From Ornithinimicrobium tianjinense (lineage in GTDB: Bacteria; Actinomycetota; Actinomycetes; Actinomycetales; Dermatophilaceae), in assembly GCF_014636495.1 (NCBI RefSeq), contig NZ_BMEM01000002.1, positions 186,001-250,000 of the forward strand: a stretch of DNA of 64,000 bases. Direction: 5' to 3'. Below are positions 9,887 through 19,181 of this stretch, one piece after another. The position numbers and the translations under genes are program-made. The notes under the pieces are model-generated. The model did not search any database, was not told the origin of the DNA, and saw only the letters and a list, made by a program, of their open reading frames with translations. Numbering within the stretch: the first letter of the stretch is position 1; every line of letters starts with the position of its first letter.

Positions 9887-11409
9887 GCAGCCTTCACCCC
9901 GTGCACCTCGCGCAGGCTGAGGGCCTGGTGGACCTCCTGGGAGCGGGGCCGAGCCTCCCCGGCCAGGTCCGCGAGCGTCCACGCGGTCCGCAGCGTGCGG
10001 TCCAGCCCGCGCAGGGTGAGCTCACCGGTGTCCAGCCTGCGGTCGAGAGGTCGCCGGTCCTCGGCACGCAGCTGCCAGGGGCCGCTGCGCAGCACCGATC
10101 CCGGCACCTCCGAGTTGAGCCTCCACCGGGACCCGGCCCATCGTCGCCGCTGCCTCTCACGAGCCTCACGCACCCGGGCCGCGACGTCGGCGCTCGACTC
10201 CCCCGGGCCGAGCGAGAGGTCGGCACGCGAGACGCGGCTGACACCGATCTTGAGGTCGATCCTGTCGAGCAACGGGCCGGAGAGACGGCTGAAGTAGCCG
10301 GCTCTCCGGGCCGGCGCGCACGTGCACGCCCCGGCTCCGCCGCACGGGCATGGGTTCGCCGCGAGCACGAGCTGGAAGCGGGCGGGCATCCGGACGTGGC
10401 GGTCCGCCCGCGCGACCACCACCTCCCCGGACTCCAGGGGCTGCCGGAGCCCGTCGAGCACGTCCCTGCGGAACTCTGGTGCCTCGTCCATGAACAGGAC
10501 CCCGCGGTGGGCACGCGACACCGCGCCAGGCCGCACGGCGCCGGAGCCCCCACCGACCACGGCAGCCATGGAGGCGCTGTGGTGCGGAGCGACGAACGGC
10601 GCCCGGTCGACCAGCGCGTCGCTGCGCGGGAGGGCCCCGAGCACCGAGTGGATCGCCGTGACCGCGAGCGCGTCCGTCGGGTCGAGGTCGGGGAGCAGCC
10701 CGGGCAGGCGCTCGGCGAGCATCGTCTTGCCCGCTCCCGGAGGACCCACGAGCAGGACGTTGTGCCCACCCGCGGCCGCCACCTCCAGCGCCCACCTGGC
10801 CTGTGCCTGTCCGACCACGTCGCGCAGGTCCTTGGCCTGGTCGGGTTCGTGCGGTGGCGCCCCGGGCAGCGGCAACGGATGGGTCAGGCCCGCGGAGCGG
10901 GCCCGGTAGTGGTCCACGACGTCGCGCAGCGAGCGGACCGGGTGCACGGTGACGCCCTCGACCAGCGCGGCCTCGCGGGCGTTCGCCGCGCAGACCACGA
11001 CCTCGTGGATCCCGGCGGCGGCTGCGGCGGCGACCATCGGCAGGACCCCGGCCACCGGCCGCACCGTGCCGTCCAGGCCGACCTCCCCGAGATGCGCCAC
11101 ACCCGCGACCAGACCTGCCTCCACGTGCTGCTCCGCTGCGAGCAGCGCGGTCGCGATGGCCAGGTCGAGGCCGCCACCGGACTTGGGCAGGCTCGCCGGC
11201 GAGAGGTTGATCGTCCAGCGCTGGGCCGGGAGCGAGAGCTTGAGGTTGGTGATGGCCGGGCGGACGCGGTCCGGCGCCTGACGCACGGCCGTGTCGGCCA
11301 TGCCGCTCATCACGAAGGTCGGCAGCCCGTCCGAGCCGTGCGCCTCGACGGTGACGACGTGACCCTCGACACCGGCGAGCGTGAGGCCACGGGTGCGGCC
11401 GAACCCCAT
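9883..11409 (-). CDS. comM: YifB/ComM-family Mg-chelatase-like AAA+ ATPase
   Basis: A 508-residue AAA+ protein. It has an N-terminal Lon-protease-like fold without protease function (VSPASLPK-like NLSPASLPKSGGGLDLAIA), the Walker A GPPGAGKTMLAERL, Walker B-region FMDEAPEFRRDVLDGLRQPLE, and a C-terminal Mg-chelatase subdomain. ComM promotes branch migration during natural transformation in some bacteria. The start is ATG at 11409, because it overlaps the yraN stop by one base (TGATG) and the protein begins MGFGRTRGLTLAG. Confidence 0.93.
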   Translation of the reverse strand: MGFGRTRGLTLAGVEGHVVTVEAHGSDGLPTFVMSGMADTAVRQAPDRVRPAITNLKLSLPAQRWTINLSPASLPKSGGGLDLAIATALLAAEQHVEAGLVAGVAHLGEVGLDGTVRPVAGVLPMVAAAAAAGIHEVVVCAANAREAALVEGVTVHPVRSLRDVVDHYRARSAGLTHPLPLPGAPPHEPDQAKDLRDVVGQAQARWALEVAAAGGHNVLLVGPPGAGKTMLAERLPGLLPDLDPTDALAVTAIHSVLGALPRSDALVDRAPFVAPHHSASMAAVVGGGSGAVRPGAVSRAHRGVLFMDEAPEFRRDVLDGLRQPLESGEVVVARADRHVRMPARFQLVLAANPCPCGGAGACTCAPARRAGYFSRLSGPLLDRIDLKIGVSRVSRADLSLGPGESSADVAARVREARERQRRRWAGSRWRLNSEVPGSVLRSGPWQLRAEDRRPLDRRLDTGELTLRGLDRTLRTAWTLADLAGEARPRSQEVHQALSLREVHGVKAA

Positions 11410-11774
11410 CAGGCCACCGCCCTCAGGTGGTGGAGCGCGGGCGGGTCCCCCGCCGTGAGCAGCACCCCGATCACGTCGATCCGGAAGCGGTCCGGTCTGC
11501 GGTCGTGCTCGCGCAGCCACGCCCAGGCCAGCCGCCTCAGGCGCCGGGCCTTCTCGTGACCCACGGCCTCGACCGGCAGCCCGCACCGTGTGGAGCGGCG
11601 CGTCTTGACCTCGCAGAAGACCAGCTCCCCGTCGTCGGACAGGGCGACGACGTCCAGCTCCCCCTCCTTGCACCGCCAGTTGCGGTCCAGCACCTGCCAC
11701 CCGAGCGCCTCAAGGTGCTCGCAGGCCAGGTCCTCCCCGTGGTCGCCGACACCGCGCGCCTCGCGCCACGGCAT
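11409..11774 (-). CDS. yraN: YraN-family (UPF0102) endonuclease-fold protein
   Basis: About 121 residues with the nuclease-like signature GEDLACEHL, NWRCKEGELDVVA, and FCEVKTRRS, matching the E-x-K core of Holliday-resolvase-like folds. Its role is unknown, and it is often next to comM/dprA or rnhB. I prefer ATG at 11774 because GGAGGGG lies 6 nt upstream; starts at 11789 or 11795 are in frame and possible. It is the first gene of a yraN-comM-dprA-M23 operon with overlapping junctions. The 146 bp before it (11775-11920) hold no gene I can support. Confidence 0.85.
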   Translation of the reverse strand: MPWREARGVGDHGEDLACEHLEALGWQVLDRNWRCKEGELDVVALSDDGELVFCEVKTRRSTRCGLPVEAVGHEKARRLRRLAWAWLREHDRRPDRFRIDVIGVLLTAGDPPALHHLRAVA

Positions 11775-11920
11775 ACCCGTCCCCTCCATCGCCACTCCCG
11801 CCCTCGTCCGACCGCGCCAGCCGCGGCCTGACCCCCAGCCAAGACCGGGGGCGGCACGAGCTCAAGGCCCCGGCACGCACCTGTGGACGAGCGCGCCGGC
11901 GCCCAGGGGGATGTGGACGG

Positions 11921-12244
11921 TCAGCGACCGAACTGCGGGCCCTTGGGGATCTCCAGCTCGCTCTTGGCCAGCTCCTCGACGTTGACGTCCTTGAAGGTGA
12001 TGACGCGGGCCTTCTTGACGAACCGCGCCGGCCGGTAGACGTCCCAGACCCACGCGTCCGTCATCGTCACCTCGAACCAGGTCTCCCCGCCCCCGGTCCG
12101 CACCTGCACGTCCACCTCGTTGGCCAGGTAGAAGCGGCGCTCGGTCTCCACGACGTGGGAGAACAGGCCGACGACGTCGCGGTACTCGCGGTAGAGCGCG
12201 AGCTCCATGTCGGTCTCGTAGCGCTCCAGGTCCTCGGCGCTCAC
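11921..12244 (-). CDS. DUF2469 conserved actinobacterial protein
   Basis: A 107-residue protein with MSAEDLERYETDMELALYREYRDVVGLF and WVWDVYRPARFVK, the pattern of DUF2469. The family is almost confined to actinobacteria, always near rnhB and lepB, and has no known function. It starts with GTG at 12244, whose bases overlap the rnhB stop (GTGA), so it is translated with rnhB. It is soluble and acidic, with no export signal. Confidence 0.9.
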   Translation of the reverse strand: MSAEDLERYETDMELALYREYRDVVGLFSHVVETERRFYLANEVDVQVRTGGGETWFEVTMTDAWVWDVYRPARFVKKARVITFKDVNVEELAKSELEIPKGPQFGR

Positions 12245-12948
12245 AGGGTGCCTCCTTCGGTGACGTTGCCGGTGATCCGCCAGCTGCGGCGGTGGTGCTC
12301 GCTGGGCCCCAGCTCCCGCAGCGCGTCCAGGTGCTCCGGCGCGGCGTAGCCCTTGTTCTGCTCCCAACGGTATGCCGCGTGGCCCGGGGCGAGCTCGACC
12401 ATGAGGGCGTCGCGGCGCACCTTGGCCAGGACCGACGCGGCCGCCACCGAGGAGCAGCGCAGGTCAGCCTTGATCATCGTGCGCACGGGCGGCGGCTCCG
12501 GGCTGCCGTCGGCCAGCCCCAGCAGGCCCACCCGCGCGGGATCGGTGAGCCAGTCGTGGTTGCCGTCGAGGAGCACCAGGTCGGGACGGAGGGCGAGCTG
12601 CGCCAGGGCGCGCTCGCCGGCGAGGCGCAGCGCCGCCATGATGCCGATCTCGTCGATCTCGGCGGGGCTCGCGTGCCCGACGCCATGGCCCAGGCACCAC
12701 CGCTCGATCCGCGGCACCAGCCGCTCGCGGGCGGCGGGCGCGAGGAGCTTGGAGTCGCGCACCCCCGCGGGGGCGCTGCGGCACGACTCGTCGATCGCGA
12801 CGACCCCGACGGTGACCGGGCCGGCGAGCGCGCCACGACCCACCTCGTCCATGCCGACGAGCACGGCATACCCGTCCCGCTGCAGCGTCCGCTCGACCCG
12901 CAGGCTCGGCCTGCGCGTCGCGGGGCGCCGGGTGGCGGTGGCGGTCAC
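12241..12948 (-). CDS. rnhB: Ribonuclease HII
   Basis: A 235-residue endonuclease that removes ribonucleotides and RNA primers from DNA. The metal-binding DEVGRG motif (GMDEVGRGALAGPV), the KLLAP segment and DGNHDW support the call, and KADLRCSSVAAASVLAKVRRD is also present. I chose GTG at 12948 because it overlaps the lepB stop (GTGA). A longer version would run into lepB. The order lepB-rnhB-DUF2469 is typical. Confidence 0.95.
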   Translation of the reverse strand: MTATATRRPATRRPSLRVERTLQRDGYAVLVGMDEVGRGALAGPVTVGVVAIDESCRSAPAGVRDSKLLAPAARERLVPRIERWCLGHGVGHASPAEIDEIGIMAALRLAGERALAQLALRPDLVLLDGNHDWLTDPARVGLLGLADGSPEPPPVRTMIKADLRCSSVAAASVLAKVRRDALMVELAPGHAAYRWEQNKGYAAPEHLDALRELGPSEHHRRSWRITGNVTEGGTL

Positions 12949-13700
12949 GGCTCGGGCACCGCCTCGAAGGTGCTCGGGCGGCTGAACCACGTCGCGTGGT
13001 CCAGCGGGAACAGCAGCACGAAGGCCTGGCCGACGACGTGGTCGCGCGGGACCGCACCGGTCGCCCCGGTGCCGTCGTCGTGGGCGCGGGAGTCGCGGGA
13101 GTTGGACCGGTGGTCGCCCATCACCCAGATGCTGTCCTCGGGGACCGTGACGTCGAAGTCCACGGTGCTGGGCACGTCGCCCGGGTAGAGGTAGTCCTCC
13201 TCGAGAGGCTGGCCGTTGACGCTCAGCCGCCCCTGGTCGTCGCAGCAGACCACGTGGTCGCCCCCCACGCCGATGACCCGCTTGATCAGGTGGTTGCCCT
13301 CGGAGACCGGCGCGACGCCCACGAACTGCAGGCCCTTCATCACCACGTCCATCACCGGCCCGCGGTCGACGGGCACCATGTGCGGGAGCCAGTCGCCGGG
13401 GTCCTCGAACACCACGATGTCGCCCCGCTCGACCTCCATCGCCCCCGCCTGGATCTTGCTGACCATGACCCGGTCGCCGTAGACCAGCGTGTCCTCCATG
13501 CTCCCCGAGGGGATCCAGAAGGCCTGCGCCAGGAAGGTCTTGATGACGAAGGAGATGACGAGGGCGGTCGCCGCGATGCCGAGCACCTCCCTCACGGCGT
13601 GCCAGAAGCCCCCCTGGTGCCGCTCCTCACGCTCGGGACGGGTCGGCGGCGCCTGGTCGTACTCCTCGCCGGGGACCTGGTCCCTGCTGGCCTCGCTCAC
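12945..13700 (-). CDS. lepB: Signal peptidase I
   Basis: A 251-residue membrane protease that cleaves signal peptides outside the membrane. A cytoplasmic Arg/Glu-rich N-terminus precedes one membrane segment (IAATALVISFVIKTFLAQAF), then the catalytic Ser in IPSGSMEDTL and the Lys in NHLIKRVIGVGGD. The terminal VMGDHRSNSRDSRAHD box is conserved. It starts with GTG at 13700. It is followed by rnhB with a GTGA overlap. Confidence 0.95.
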   Translation of the reverse strand: MSEASRDQVPGEEYDQAPPTRPEREERHQGGFWHAVREVLGIAATALVISFVIKTFLAQAFWIPSGSMEDTLVYGDRVMVSKIQAGAMEVERGDIVVFEDPGDWLPHMVPVDRGPVMDVVMKGLQFVGVAPVSEGNHLIKRVIGVGGDHVVCCDDQGRLSVNGQPLEEDYLYPGDVPSTVDFDVTVPEDSIWVMGDHRSNSRDSRAHDDGTGATGAVPRDHVVGQAFVLLFPLDHATWFSRPSTFEAVPEP

Positions 13701-13792
13701 GCTCGTGTGCCGTCCTCGTCCTCTGGCTCGGGCCCCCGTGGACGTCGGCCCCGGGTGGCGTTGACTGACCCTACCCCGCGGGCTGGGACAGA

Positions 13793-13835
13793 CAGCGATC
13801 CCCCGCCCGGACGGGGTCCTGACGGGGGATCGCTG
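13793..13835. terminator. Hairpin terminator after rplS
   Basis: CAGCGATCCCCC (13793-13804) pairs perfectly with 13824-13835 around a 19-nt loop. It lies 15 bp downstream of the rplS stop on the minus strand and before lepB, so it probably ends rplS transcription. Confidence 0.7.
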
Positions 13836-13849
13836 CAGGTGCTGGTCGC

Positions 13850-14233
13850 TCAGGCCTGCTCGGTCTGCGCGGCGGCCTTGGCCGGCACCGCGTCGCGACG
13901 CTCGCGGATCTTGGCGGCCTTGCCGCGCAGGTCGCGCAGGTAGTAGAGCTTGGCGCGACGCACGTCACCGCGGGTGACGACCTCGAGCTTCTCCACGTTC
14001 GGGGAGTGCACCGGGAAGGTGCGCTCCACGCCGACGCCGAAGGAGACCTTGCGGACCGTGTAGGTCTCGCCCAGGCCACCACCGTGACGGCGGATGACGA
14101 CGCCCTTGAAGACCTGGACACGGGAGCGGTTGCCCTCGATGACCTTGACGTGGACGTTGACGGTGTCGCCGGCGCGGAAGTCCGGGATGTCGCTGCGCAG
14201 GCTGGCAGCGTCGAGCTCGTCGAGCTTGTGCAT
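13850..14233 (-). CDS. rplS: 50S ribosomal protein L19
   Basis: A 127-residue ribosomal protein at the 30S-50S interface. Its motifs are [63 protein letters not shown] and [17 protein letters not shown]. The start is ATG at 14233 with AGGAG 7 nt upstream. It stands alone here, with serB inserted on the other strand between it and trmD. Confidence 0.97.
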   Translation of the reverse strand: MHKLDELDAASLRSDIPDFRAGDTVNVHVKVIEGNRSRVQVFKGVVIRRHGGGLGETYTVRKVSFGVGVERTFPVHSPNVEKLEVVTRGDVRRAKLYYLRDLRGKAAKIRERRDAVPAKAAAQTEQA

Positions 14234-14279
14234 GTCTGTTCTCCTGCCGTCGATGCCACAGGTCACCCACGACGCTTGG

Positions 14280-14295
14280 GTGCCCTTCGGGGCAC
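14280..14295. promoter_or_regulatory. Tetraloop hairpin in the rplS leader
   Basis: GTGCCC-TTCG-GGGCAC forms a 6-bp stem around a 4-nt loop (CGAA when read in the rplS mRNA). It lies 47 nt before the rplS start. It may be part of an autoregulatory leader, or a short terminator-like structure. The function is inferred only from position. Confidence 0.4.
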
Positions 14296-14448
14296 TGCCT
14301 TGTCGGTATGTCGTCGCTCGGCCCCGCGCCGCTCGCGCAGCTCCCCCTGTGGCAGGGGCGCGAGGTGGGTGACGCGTGACCGGGACGCGACGCACAATTC
14401 TGCCAGACACGATCGGGGGTGGCCAAACGCGCCGGTAGGCTCGCCGGC

Positions 14449-15327
14449 GTGCACGTGCTGAACCTGCTCGCCCCGCCCGGCAGAGCCGACCTGACCGAGG
14501 CCGCCCTGCGCGACCTGCCGTCCCACTGGGCGGCGGGTCCACCACGGTGGCTGGCCGCCGGGGTGGCCGTCGAGGCTGACGTGGCCCGCGTCCCCGACGA
14601 CCTGTGGCAGGAGTGGGAGCGGTGGCAGGAGCGCGGGTTCGACCTGGTCGTCCAGCCCGCAGCCGGCCGGCGCAAGCGGGTCCTGCTGGCCGACATGGAC
14701 TCCACGATGATCCAGCAGGAGTGCATCGACGAGCTGGCCGCGCACGCCGGGGTCGGCGAGCACGTCGCCGGGATCACCGCCCGAGCCATGAACGGCGAGC
14801 TCGACTTCGCCGAGGCGCTGCACGCGCGGGTGCGCCTGCTCGCCGGCCTGCCCGCGTCCACGGTGGACACCGTCCTGGCCGAGCGCATCACGCTCACCCC
14901 CGGGGGCCCGGAGCTCGTCGCCACCATGCGCGCCCACGGCGCGTATGCCGCGCTCGTCTCCGGCGGCTTCACCCACTTCACGTCGGCGGTCGCGGCCCGC
15001 CTCGGCTTCGACGAGCACCGCGCCAACACGCTGGCGGTCGACGGGGACCGGCTCACGGGAGAGGTCGTCGAGCCCGTCGTGGGGCGGGAGGCCAAGGTGG
15101 CCGCGCTGCAGGAGATCACCGCCAGGCTGGGGCTGACGCCGCAGGACGCGATCGCGGTGGGCGACGGTGCCAACGACCTGGACATGCTGCACCTCGCCGG
15201 CACCGGCGTCGCCCTGCACGCCAAGCCGGCGGTCGCGGCGCAGTGCGACGCACGGGTCAACCACGGCGACCTCACCGCACTGCTCTACCTGCAGGGGTAT
15301 GCCGCGCACGAGCACGTGCGCCCGTGA
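14449..15327 (+). CDS. serB: Phosphoserine phosphatase SerB
   Basis: A 292-residue HAD-family enzyme of the last step of serine synthesis. A short N-terminal regulatory-like segment precedes the HAD core: [16 protein letters not shown] (nucleophile Asp), VSGGFTHFT (motif II), and [20 protein letters not shown] (motif IV), plus the [14 protein letters not shown] tail. I chose GTG at 14449, because TAGGCT (14436-14441) lies 7 nt upstream as in other leaderless starts here. An in-frame GTG at 14419 has no signal. Confidence 0.92.
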   Translation: MHVLNLLAPPGRADLTEAALRDLPSHWAAGPPRWLAAGVAVEADVARVPDDLWQEWERWQERGFDLVVQPAAGRRKRVLLADMDSTMIQQECIDELAAHAGVGEHVAGITARAMNGELDFAEALHARVRLLAGLPASTVDTVLAERITLTPGGPELVATMRAHGAYAALVSGGFTHFTSAVAARLGFDEHRANTLAVDGDRLTGEVVEPVVGREAKVAALQEITARLGLTPQDAIAVGDGANDLDMLHLAGTGVALHAKPAVAAQCDARVNHGDLTALLYLQGYAAHEHVRP

Positions 15328-15340
15328 CCCATGCCGTAGC

Positions 15341-16102
15341 TCAGGCGCGGGGCGCGTCCCAGCCGGTCGCGTCGTCCGCACCGCGTCGCTGCTGCGCCTC
15401 GTAGGCCTCCAGCAGGTCGGGTCGGCGGCGGGCGGTGCGCTCGAGCCGTTGCTGGTCCCGCCACTCCGCGATCGCGCCGTGGTGCCCGGACAGCAGCACC
15501 GGCGGCACCTCGTGGTCGCGCCACACCGGCGGCTTGGTGTAGACGGGGTACTCCAGCAGCCCCCCGGTGTGCGACTCCTCCACCAGGGACGCTGCGTTGC
15601 CGATGACCCCCGGCACCAGGCGCGCGATGGCCTCGGTCATGGCGAGCACCGCGACCTCTCCCCCGTTGAGCACGTAGTCGCCCAGGCTCAGCACGGACAG
15701 CGGGTAGCGGGCGGAGAACTCTTCGTAGACACGCTCGTCGATGCCCTCGTACCGACCGCAGAGGAAGACCAACCAGTCGTCCTCGGTGGCGAGGCGGTAG
15801 GCGACCTCCTGGGTGAAGCGGTCGCCGCCCGGGCCCGGCACCACCAGGTGCGGCGTCCGCCCGGGCAAGGCACGGCATACCTCGTCCAGCGCCTCCCCCC
15901 ACGGCTCGGGGCGCATGACCATCCCCGCGCCCCCGCCGTAGGGCGTGTCGTCGACCGTCCGGTGCCGGTCGTGCGTCCAGTCGCGCAGGTCGTGGACGTG
16001 GACCTCCAGGAGGCCGTCGCGCTGAGCCTTGCCGATGAGCGAGAGCTCCAGCGGGGCCAGGTAGTCGGGGAAGATCGTGACGACGTCGACCCGCAGCGTC
16101 AC
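15341..16102 (-). CDS. trmD: tRNA (guanine-N1)-methyltransferase TrmD
   Basis: A 253-residue SPOUT-class enzyme that methylates G37 of tRNAs to prevent frameshifting. Motifs include [41 protein letters not shown] and [14 protein letters not shown], which forms the knotted SAM site. It begins 3 bp after the rimM stop in the rpsP-khpA-rimM-trmD operon. Confidence 0.96.
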   Translation of the reverse strand: MTLRVDVVTIFPDYLAPLELSLIGKAQRDGLLEVHVHDLRDWTHDRHRTVDDTPYGGGAGMVMRPEPWGEALDEVCRALPGRTPHLVVPGPGGDRFTQEVAYRLATEDDWLVFLCGRYEGIDERVYEEFSARYPLSVLSLGDYVLNGGEVAVLAMTEAIARLVPGVIGNAASLVEESHTGGLLEYPVYTKPPVWRDHEVPPVLLSGHHGAIAEWRDQQRLERTARRRPDLLEAYEAQQRRGADDATGWDAPRA

Positions 16103-16105
16103 GGT

Positions 16106-16621
16106 CTACTCCTCCCCCAGCTCGAGCAGGCCGGCGGGCGGGTCGACGACCACGCGGCGCGCGTCCTCGTCGATGTCGGGGACGAGCTCCTCGACGAAGG
16201 GGATCAGCACCTCGCCGCGCTCGGTGCGCACCTCGAGGAGGTCCTGCACCGGGCGCACGTGCAGCGCGGAGACGGTGCCCACCGGGCTCCCGTCGGGCAG
16301 GACGACCTCGAAGCCGACCAGGTCCTCCTCGCGCCAGCCCTCGTCCTCGTCGCCCTGCCCGTCCTCGTCGACGAGCAGCCGGGTCCCGCGGAGGGCCTCG
16401 GCCGCGTCCCGGTCCGTGTGCCCCTCGAACCCGAGCAGGTAGATGCCCTGGTGGACGCGCACCGAGCGCAGCCGCAGGGGGCCACGCTCGGCGGGGTCGG
16501 TGGCAAAGCTCTCGCCGACCACGAAGCGACCCTCAGGGTCGTCGGTGTGGACCTGGACGGTCACCTCGCCGCGCAGGCCATGGGGCTTGCCGATGCGGGC
16601 GGCCACGAATCCATCGGTCAT
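16106..16621 (-). CDS. rimM: Ribosome maturation factor RimM
   Basis: A 171-residue protein that binds S19 during 30S assembly. The N-terminal RimM beta-barrel has ARIGKPHGLRGEVTV, and the C-terminal PRC-barrel has EEDLVGFEVV, GTVSAL and VEELVPDID. ATG at 16621 is supported by GGAGG 7 nt upstream. The acidic loop QGDEDEGWREED joins the domains. It lies between khpA and trmD in the standard order. Confidence 0.95.
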   Translation of the reverse strand: MTDGFVAARIGKPHGLRGEVTVQVHTDDPEGRFVVGESFATDPAERGPLRLRSVRVHQGIYLLGFEGHTDRDAAEALRGTRLLVDEDGQGDEDEGWREEDLVGFEVVLPDGSPVGTVSALHVRPVQDLLEVRTERGEVLIPFVEELVPDIDEDARRVVVDPPAGLLELGEE

Positions 16622-16658
16622 CTCGTCCTCCACGTCTGTCGGGGGCAGGTATGACGAC

Positions 16659-16690
16659 GGCCCGCCCGGTGCAGGTGCGCCGGGCGGGCC
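16659..16690. terminator. Intercistronic hairpin between khpA and rimM
   Basis: GGCCCGCCCGG (16659-16669) pairs with CCGGGCGGGCC (16680-16690) around a 10-nt loop. It sits in the 85-bp gap downstream of khpA and upstream of rimM. It could be a partial terminator or an mRNA-processing/stability element that lowers rimM-trmD relative to rpsP. Confidence 0.6.
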
Positions 16691-16706
16691 AGGGTCGAGC
16701 GGGTGC

Positions 16707-16949
16707 TCAGCGGAGCCGGTCGGTGTCGACGATGTCGACACGGACCCTGCCGTTGCCGGCGAGGGCGCCGACCACGGTGCGCAGGGCGCTGGCGGTGCGA
16801 CCGCGACGGCCGATCACGCGACCGAGGTCGTCCGGGTGGACCCGGACCTCGAGCACGTCGCCGTGACGGGCGCCCTTGGTGCGGACCACGACGTCACCGT
16901 CGTGGTCGACGATGCCCTTGACCAGGTGCTCCAGGGCTTCCTCGAGCAC
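16707..16949 (-). CDS. khpA: KH-domain RNA-binding protein KhpA
   Basis: An 80-residue single KH-domain protein. The GxxG loop is in LGRVIGRRGRTASALRTVV. Family members bind RNA, and in several Gram-positives pair with KhpB to affect cell elongation and division. It ends VDIVDTDRLR, as in the actinobacterial form. It starts 2 bp after the rpsP stop. Confidence 0.93.
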   Translation of the reverse strand: MLEEALEHLVKGIVDHDGDVVVRTKGARHGDVLEVRVHPDDLGRVIGRRGRTASALRTVVGALAGNGRVRVDIVDTDRLR

Positions 16950-16951
16950 GC

Positions 16952-17482
16952 TCAGGCCTCGTTGTCGGCCGGGGTCTGGGTGCCCTCGGCAGCCTCGGTG
17001 TCGGTCGCGGCCTCGCCGGTGCCCTCCGCAGCCGTGGAGCCCTCGGTGTCGGCGGCCGGGGCGGTCTCCTCGGCGGCGGGCGCGGCGGCCTTCTTGGTGG
17101 ACTTGCGCTTGACGTCGGGGGCGGCGCCGCCGTCCTCCTTGTCGGCAGCGGCGAGCGCGGCCTCGTAGAGCGCCTTCTTGTCCGGCTTGCTCTCCTTGAC
17201 CTTCAGGGTGCCCTCGGCGCCCGGCTCACCCTTGAACTTCTGCCAGTCACCGGTGATCTTCAACAGCGCGGCGACCTGCTCGGTCGGCTGCGCGCCGACG
17301 CCGAGCCAGTACTGCGCACGCTCGGAGTCGATGTCGATGAGCGAGGGCTCCTTGGTGGGGTGGTACTTGCCGATCTCCTCGATCGCCCGGCCGTCGCGCT
17401 TGGAGCGCGAGTCCATGACGACGACGCGGTAGAACGGTGCACGGATCTTGCCCATGCGCTTCAGGCGAATCTTGACAGCCAC
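16952..17482 (-). CDS. rpsP: 30S ribosomal protein S16 with long C-terminal tail
   Basis: The first 85 or so residues are standard S16: [39 protein letters not shown] and [13 protein letters not shown]. The protein is 176 residues, about twice the common bacterial length, because of a Lys- then Ala/Glu-rich low-complexity tail, a feature of actinobacteria. It starts with GTG at 17482, with AGGAG about 10 nt upstream. It is the first gene of rpsP-khpA-rimM-trmD. Confidence 0.96.
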   Translation of the reverse strand: MAVKIRLKRMGKIRAPFYRVVVMDSRSKRDGRAIEEIGKYHPTKEPSLIDIDSERAQYWLGVGAQPTEQVAALLKITGDWQKFKGEPGAEGTLKVKESKPDKKALYEAALAAADKEDGGAAPDVKRKSTKKAAAPAAEETAPAADTEGSTAAEGTGEAATDTEAAEGTQTPADNEA

Positions 17483-17606
17483 GAGTGCGGTGTCTCCTGT
17501 TCTGGATTGAGGGGCACGGCGAGACCGCGGCGAGTCGCTGCGGGGAGTCGTGGCCCGGTGTGTAGGCGTCCGGTCCAGCCGAGGGGCCGGACGGGTACAG
17601 CGGTCC

Positions 17607-17635
17607 ATTGTGCCAGATCCGCTGCGCGTGCCCAA
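17607..17635 (-). promoter_or_regulatory. Probable rpsP operon promoter
   Basis: Read on the minus strand, TTGGGC (17635-17630) and CACAAT (17612-17607) are 17 bp apart. The start site would be about 120 nt before rpsP. The leader can form a stem from GTCCGG and CCGGAC (17569-17593). Confidence 0.45.
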
Positions 17636-17659
17636 CACGAACGGACCTGGCTCGACGCC

Positions 17660-19165
17660 TCACCCCGGGGCGCCGGTCGGCGCGTGCTCGGCGACGAAGC
17701 GCAGCACCTCGGTCTCGTCGACCCCGGGGAAGACGCCCGGAGGCATGACGGCCAGCAGGTGGGAGTGAGCCCGGGCGCTGGGCCACACCTTGCCCTGCCA
17801 CCGCCGGGACAGCTCGGGCGGCGGCTGGGTGCAGCAGCGCGGGTCGGGGCAGCGCGACACCCGTCGCTCGGTCGTGTCCCGCCCCCGCATCCACCGGACC
17901 TGGTCGAAGGGCACGCCGAGGCTCACCGAGAAGCGACCCGCGGGCGTCTGCTCGGCCACGGCGGTGCACCAGAAGGTGCCCCGGCCGGTGTCGGTGTACT
18001 GGTGGTAGACCTCGCCCTGCGGGCGGTCGAAGACCACGCGGGCGGTCCAGGCCCGGCAGACCCGGGCGCCCTCGATGGCGCCGGTCGCATCCATCGGGAA
18101 GCGCACGCCGTCGTTCTCGTAGGCCTTGTAGATGACGCCGTCGGAGCTGATGCGCATGAAGTGGACGGGCAGCTGCAGGTGCCGGGTCGCCAGGTTGCAG
18201 AACCGGTGGGCCGCCGTCTCGTAGGACACGGCGTAGGCGTCGCGCAGGTCCTCCAGCGCGATGTCGCGCGCCGCCTTGGCCCGCTCGAGGAAGGGCACGG
18301 CGCTGGACTCCGGGATCAGCACGGCCGCGGCGAAGTAGTTGATCTCCACCCTCTGGGCGAGGAACTCGGCGTAGTCGCGCGGCGCCTCGTGCTCCAGGAC
18401 CGCGTGCCCGAGCGCCTGCAGCGCGGTCGCCCGCAGGTCGTGCCCCCCGCGGGTGGGGACGTAGATGCGACGGTGCTCCAGGTCGGTCACGGTCCGGGTC
18501 GAGGCGGGCAGGTCGGTGACCGGCTCGATCTCGAAGCCGGCGTGCCGGGCGATCCGGTTGACCGCCTCGCGGGTGACGGGGCCGTGGCTGTGGTCCACGA
18601 CCCGCACCAGGTCGGCGGCCAGCGCCTCGATCTGCGGGAAGTAGTTGTCGGCCTCGCGCATCCTCCGGCGCAGTTCCGCATTGGCAAGCCGGGCGTACTC
18701 CGGCGTCGCCGCCCGCTGCTGCTGCAGCCCGGCGACGGTCTCGTAGAGGCCGACGAGGGCCTCGAGGGCGTCGTCGGGCAGGCCGGGGCCGACCCGCACT
18801 GAAGGTATGCCGAGCCCGTCGAAGCCGGGCGAGCGCTGGGCCCGCTCCCACTTCACCTCCAGCGCGCTGCGACGGGTCGGCGCACCTCCGGACAGCAGGC
18901 CCGACACCTCTACGCCGAGCGCGCGCGCGAGATCCGTCAGCGTGGTGACCCGCGGCTCGCGCCGGCCGTTCTCGATGAGGGAGAGCGCGGAGGCGGAGAG
19001 CCCGACCCGCTCCCCCAGCTCCGCGAGCGTCAGCCCAGCGGAGCGACGGTGGTGACGCACCCTGCGCCCGAGGGCCACCGCGTCCGTCGTCGACGCAGCC
19101 TCTTCAGCCCCCTCGAGACGCTCGGAGGGGGCGAAGGGCAGGACCCGTCCCTGGGCAGTCGTCAT
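17660..19165 (-). CDS. ramB: RamB/ScfR-like acetate-metabolism regulator
   Basis: A 501-residue transcription factor. It has an N-terminal Cro/CI-type helix-turn-helix ([29 protein letters not shown] is the start of it, near residues 35-85), a middle IrrE-like domain with a degenerate metalloprotease motif (LGHAVLEHE), and a C-terminal DUF2083 domain ([24 protein letters not shown]). This layout matches RamB of corynebacteria and mycobacteria, which controls aceA/aceB and acetate use. It is divergent from aceA here. ATG at 19165 is 6 nt after TATCGT, so it is probably leaderless. Confidence 0.88.
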   Translation of the reverse strand: MTTAQGRVLPFAPSERLEGAEEAASTTDAVALGRRVRHHRRSAGLTLAELGERVGLSASALSLIENGRREPRVTTLTDLARALGVEVSGLLSGGAPTRRSALEVKWERAQRSPGFDGLGIPSVRVGPGLPDDALEALVGLYETVAGLQQQRAATPEYARLANAELRRRMREADNYFPQIEALAADLVRVVDHSHGPVTREAVNRIARHAGFEIEPVTDLPASTRTVTDLEHRRIYVPTRGGHDLRATALQALGHAVLEHEAPRDYAEFLAQRVEINYFAAAVLIPESSAVPFLERAKAARDIALEDLRDAYAVSYETAAHRFCNLATRHLQLPVHFMRISSDGVIYKAYENDGVRFPMDATGAIEGARVCRAWTARVVFDRPQGEVYHQYTDTGRGTFWCTAVAEQTPAGRFSVSLGVPFDQVRWMRGRDTTERRVSRCPDPRCCTQPPPELSRRWQGKVWPSARAHSHLLAVMPPGVFPGVDETEVLRFVAEHAPTGAPG

Positions 19166-19171
19166 GACTGC

Positions 19172-19177
19172 ACGATA
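19172..19177 (-). promoter_or_regulatory. -10 element of the leaderless ramB promoter
   Basis: TATCGT on the minus strand is followed by exactly 6 nt (GCAGTC) and then the ramB ATG. The AAGAAC inverted repeat starts 5 bp upstream of it, which suggests autoregulation. Confidence 0.55.
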
Positions 19178-19181
19178 GCGA

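Noticed and set aside
8753-11774. dprA-comM as proof of natural competence
   Set aside because: These genes are common in non-competent actinobacteria, and no DNA-uptake (comE or pilus) genes are in the window.
14419-14448. Ten-residue N-terminal extension of SerB
   Set aside because: The upstream GTG has no ribosome site, and the -10 element would lie inside the coding region.
17660-19165. Toxin-antitoxin or ImmA-type phage repressor system
   Set aside because: The helix-turn-helix plus IrrE-like layout is in one 501-residue protein with a DUF2083 end, divergent from aceA, which fits RamB.
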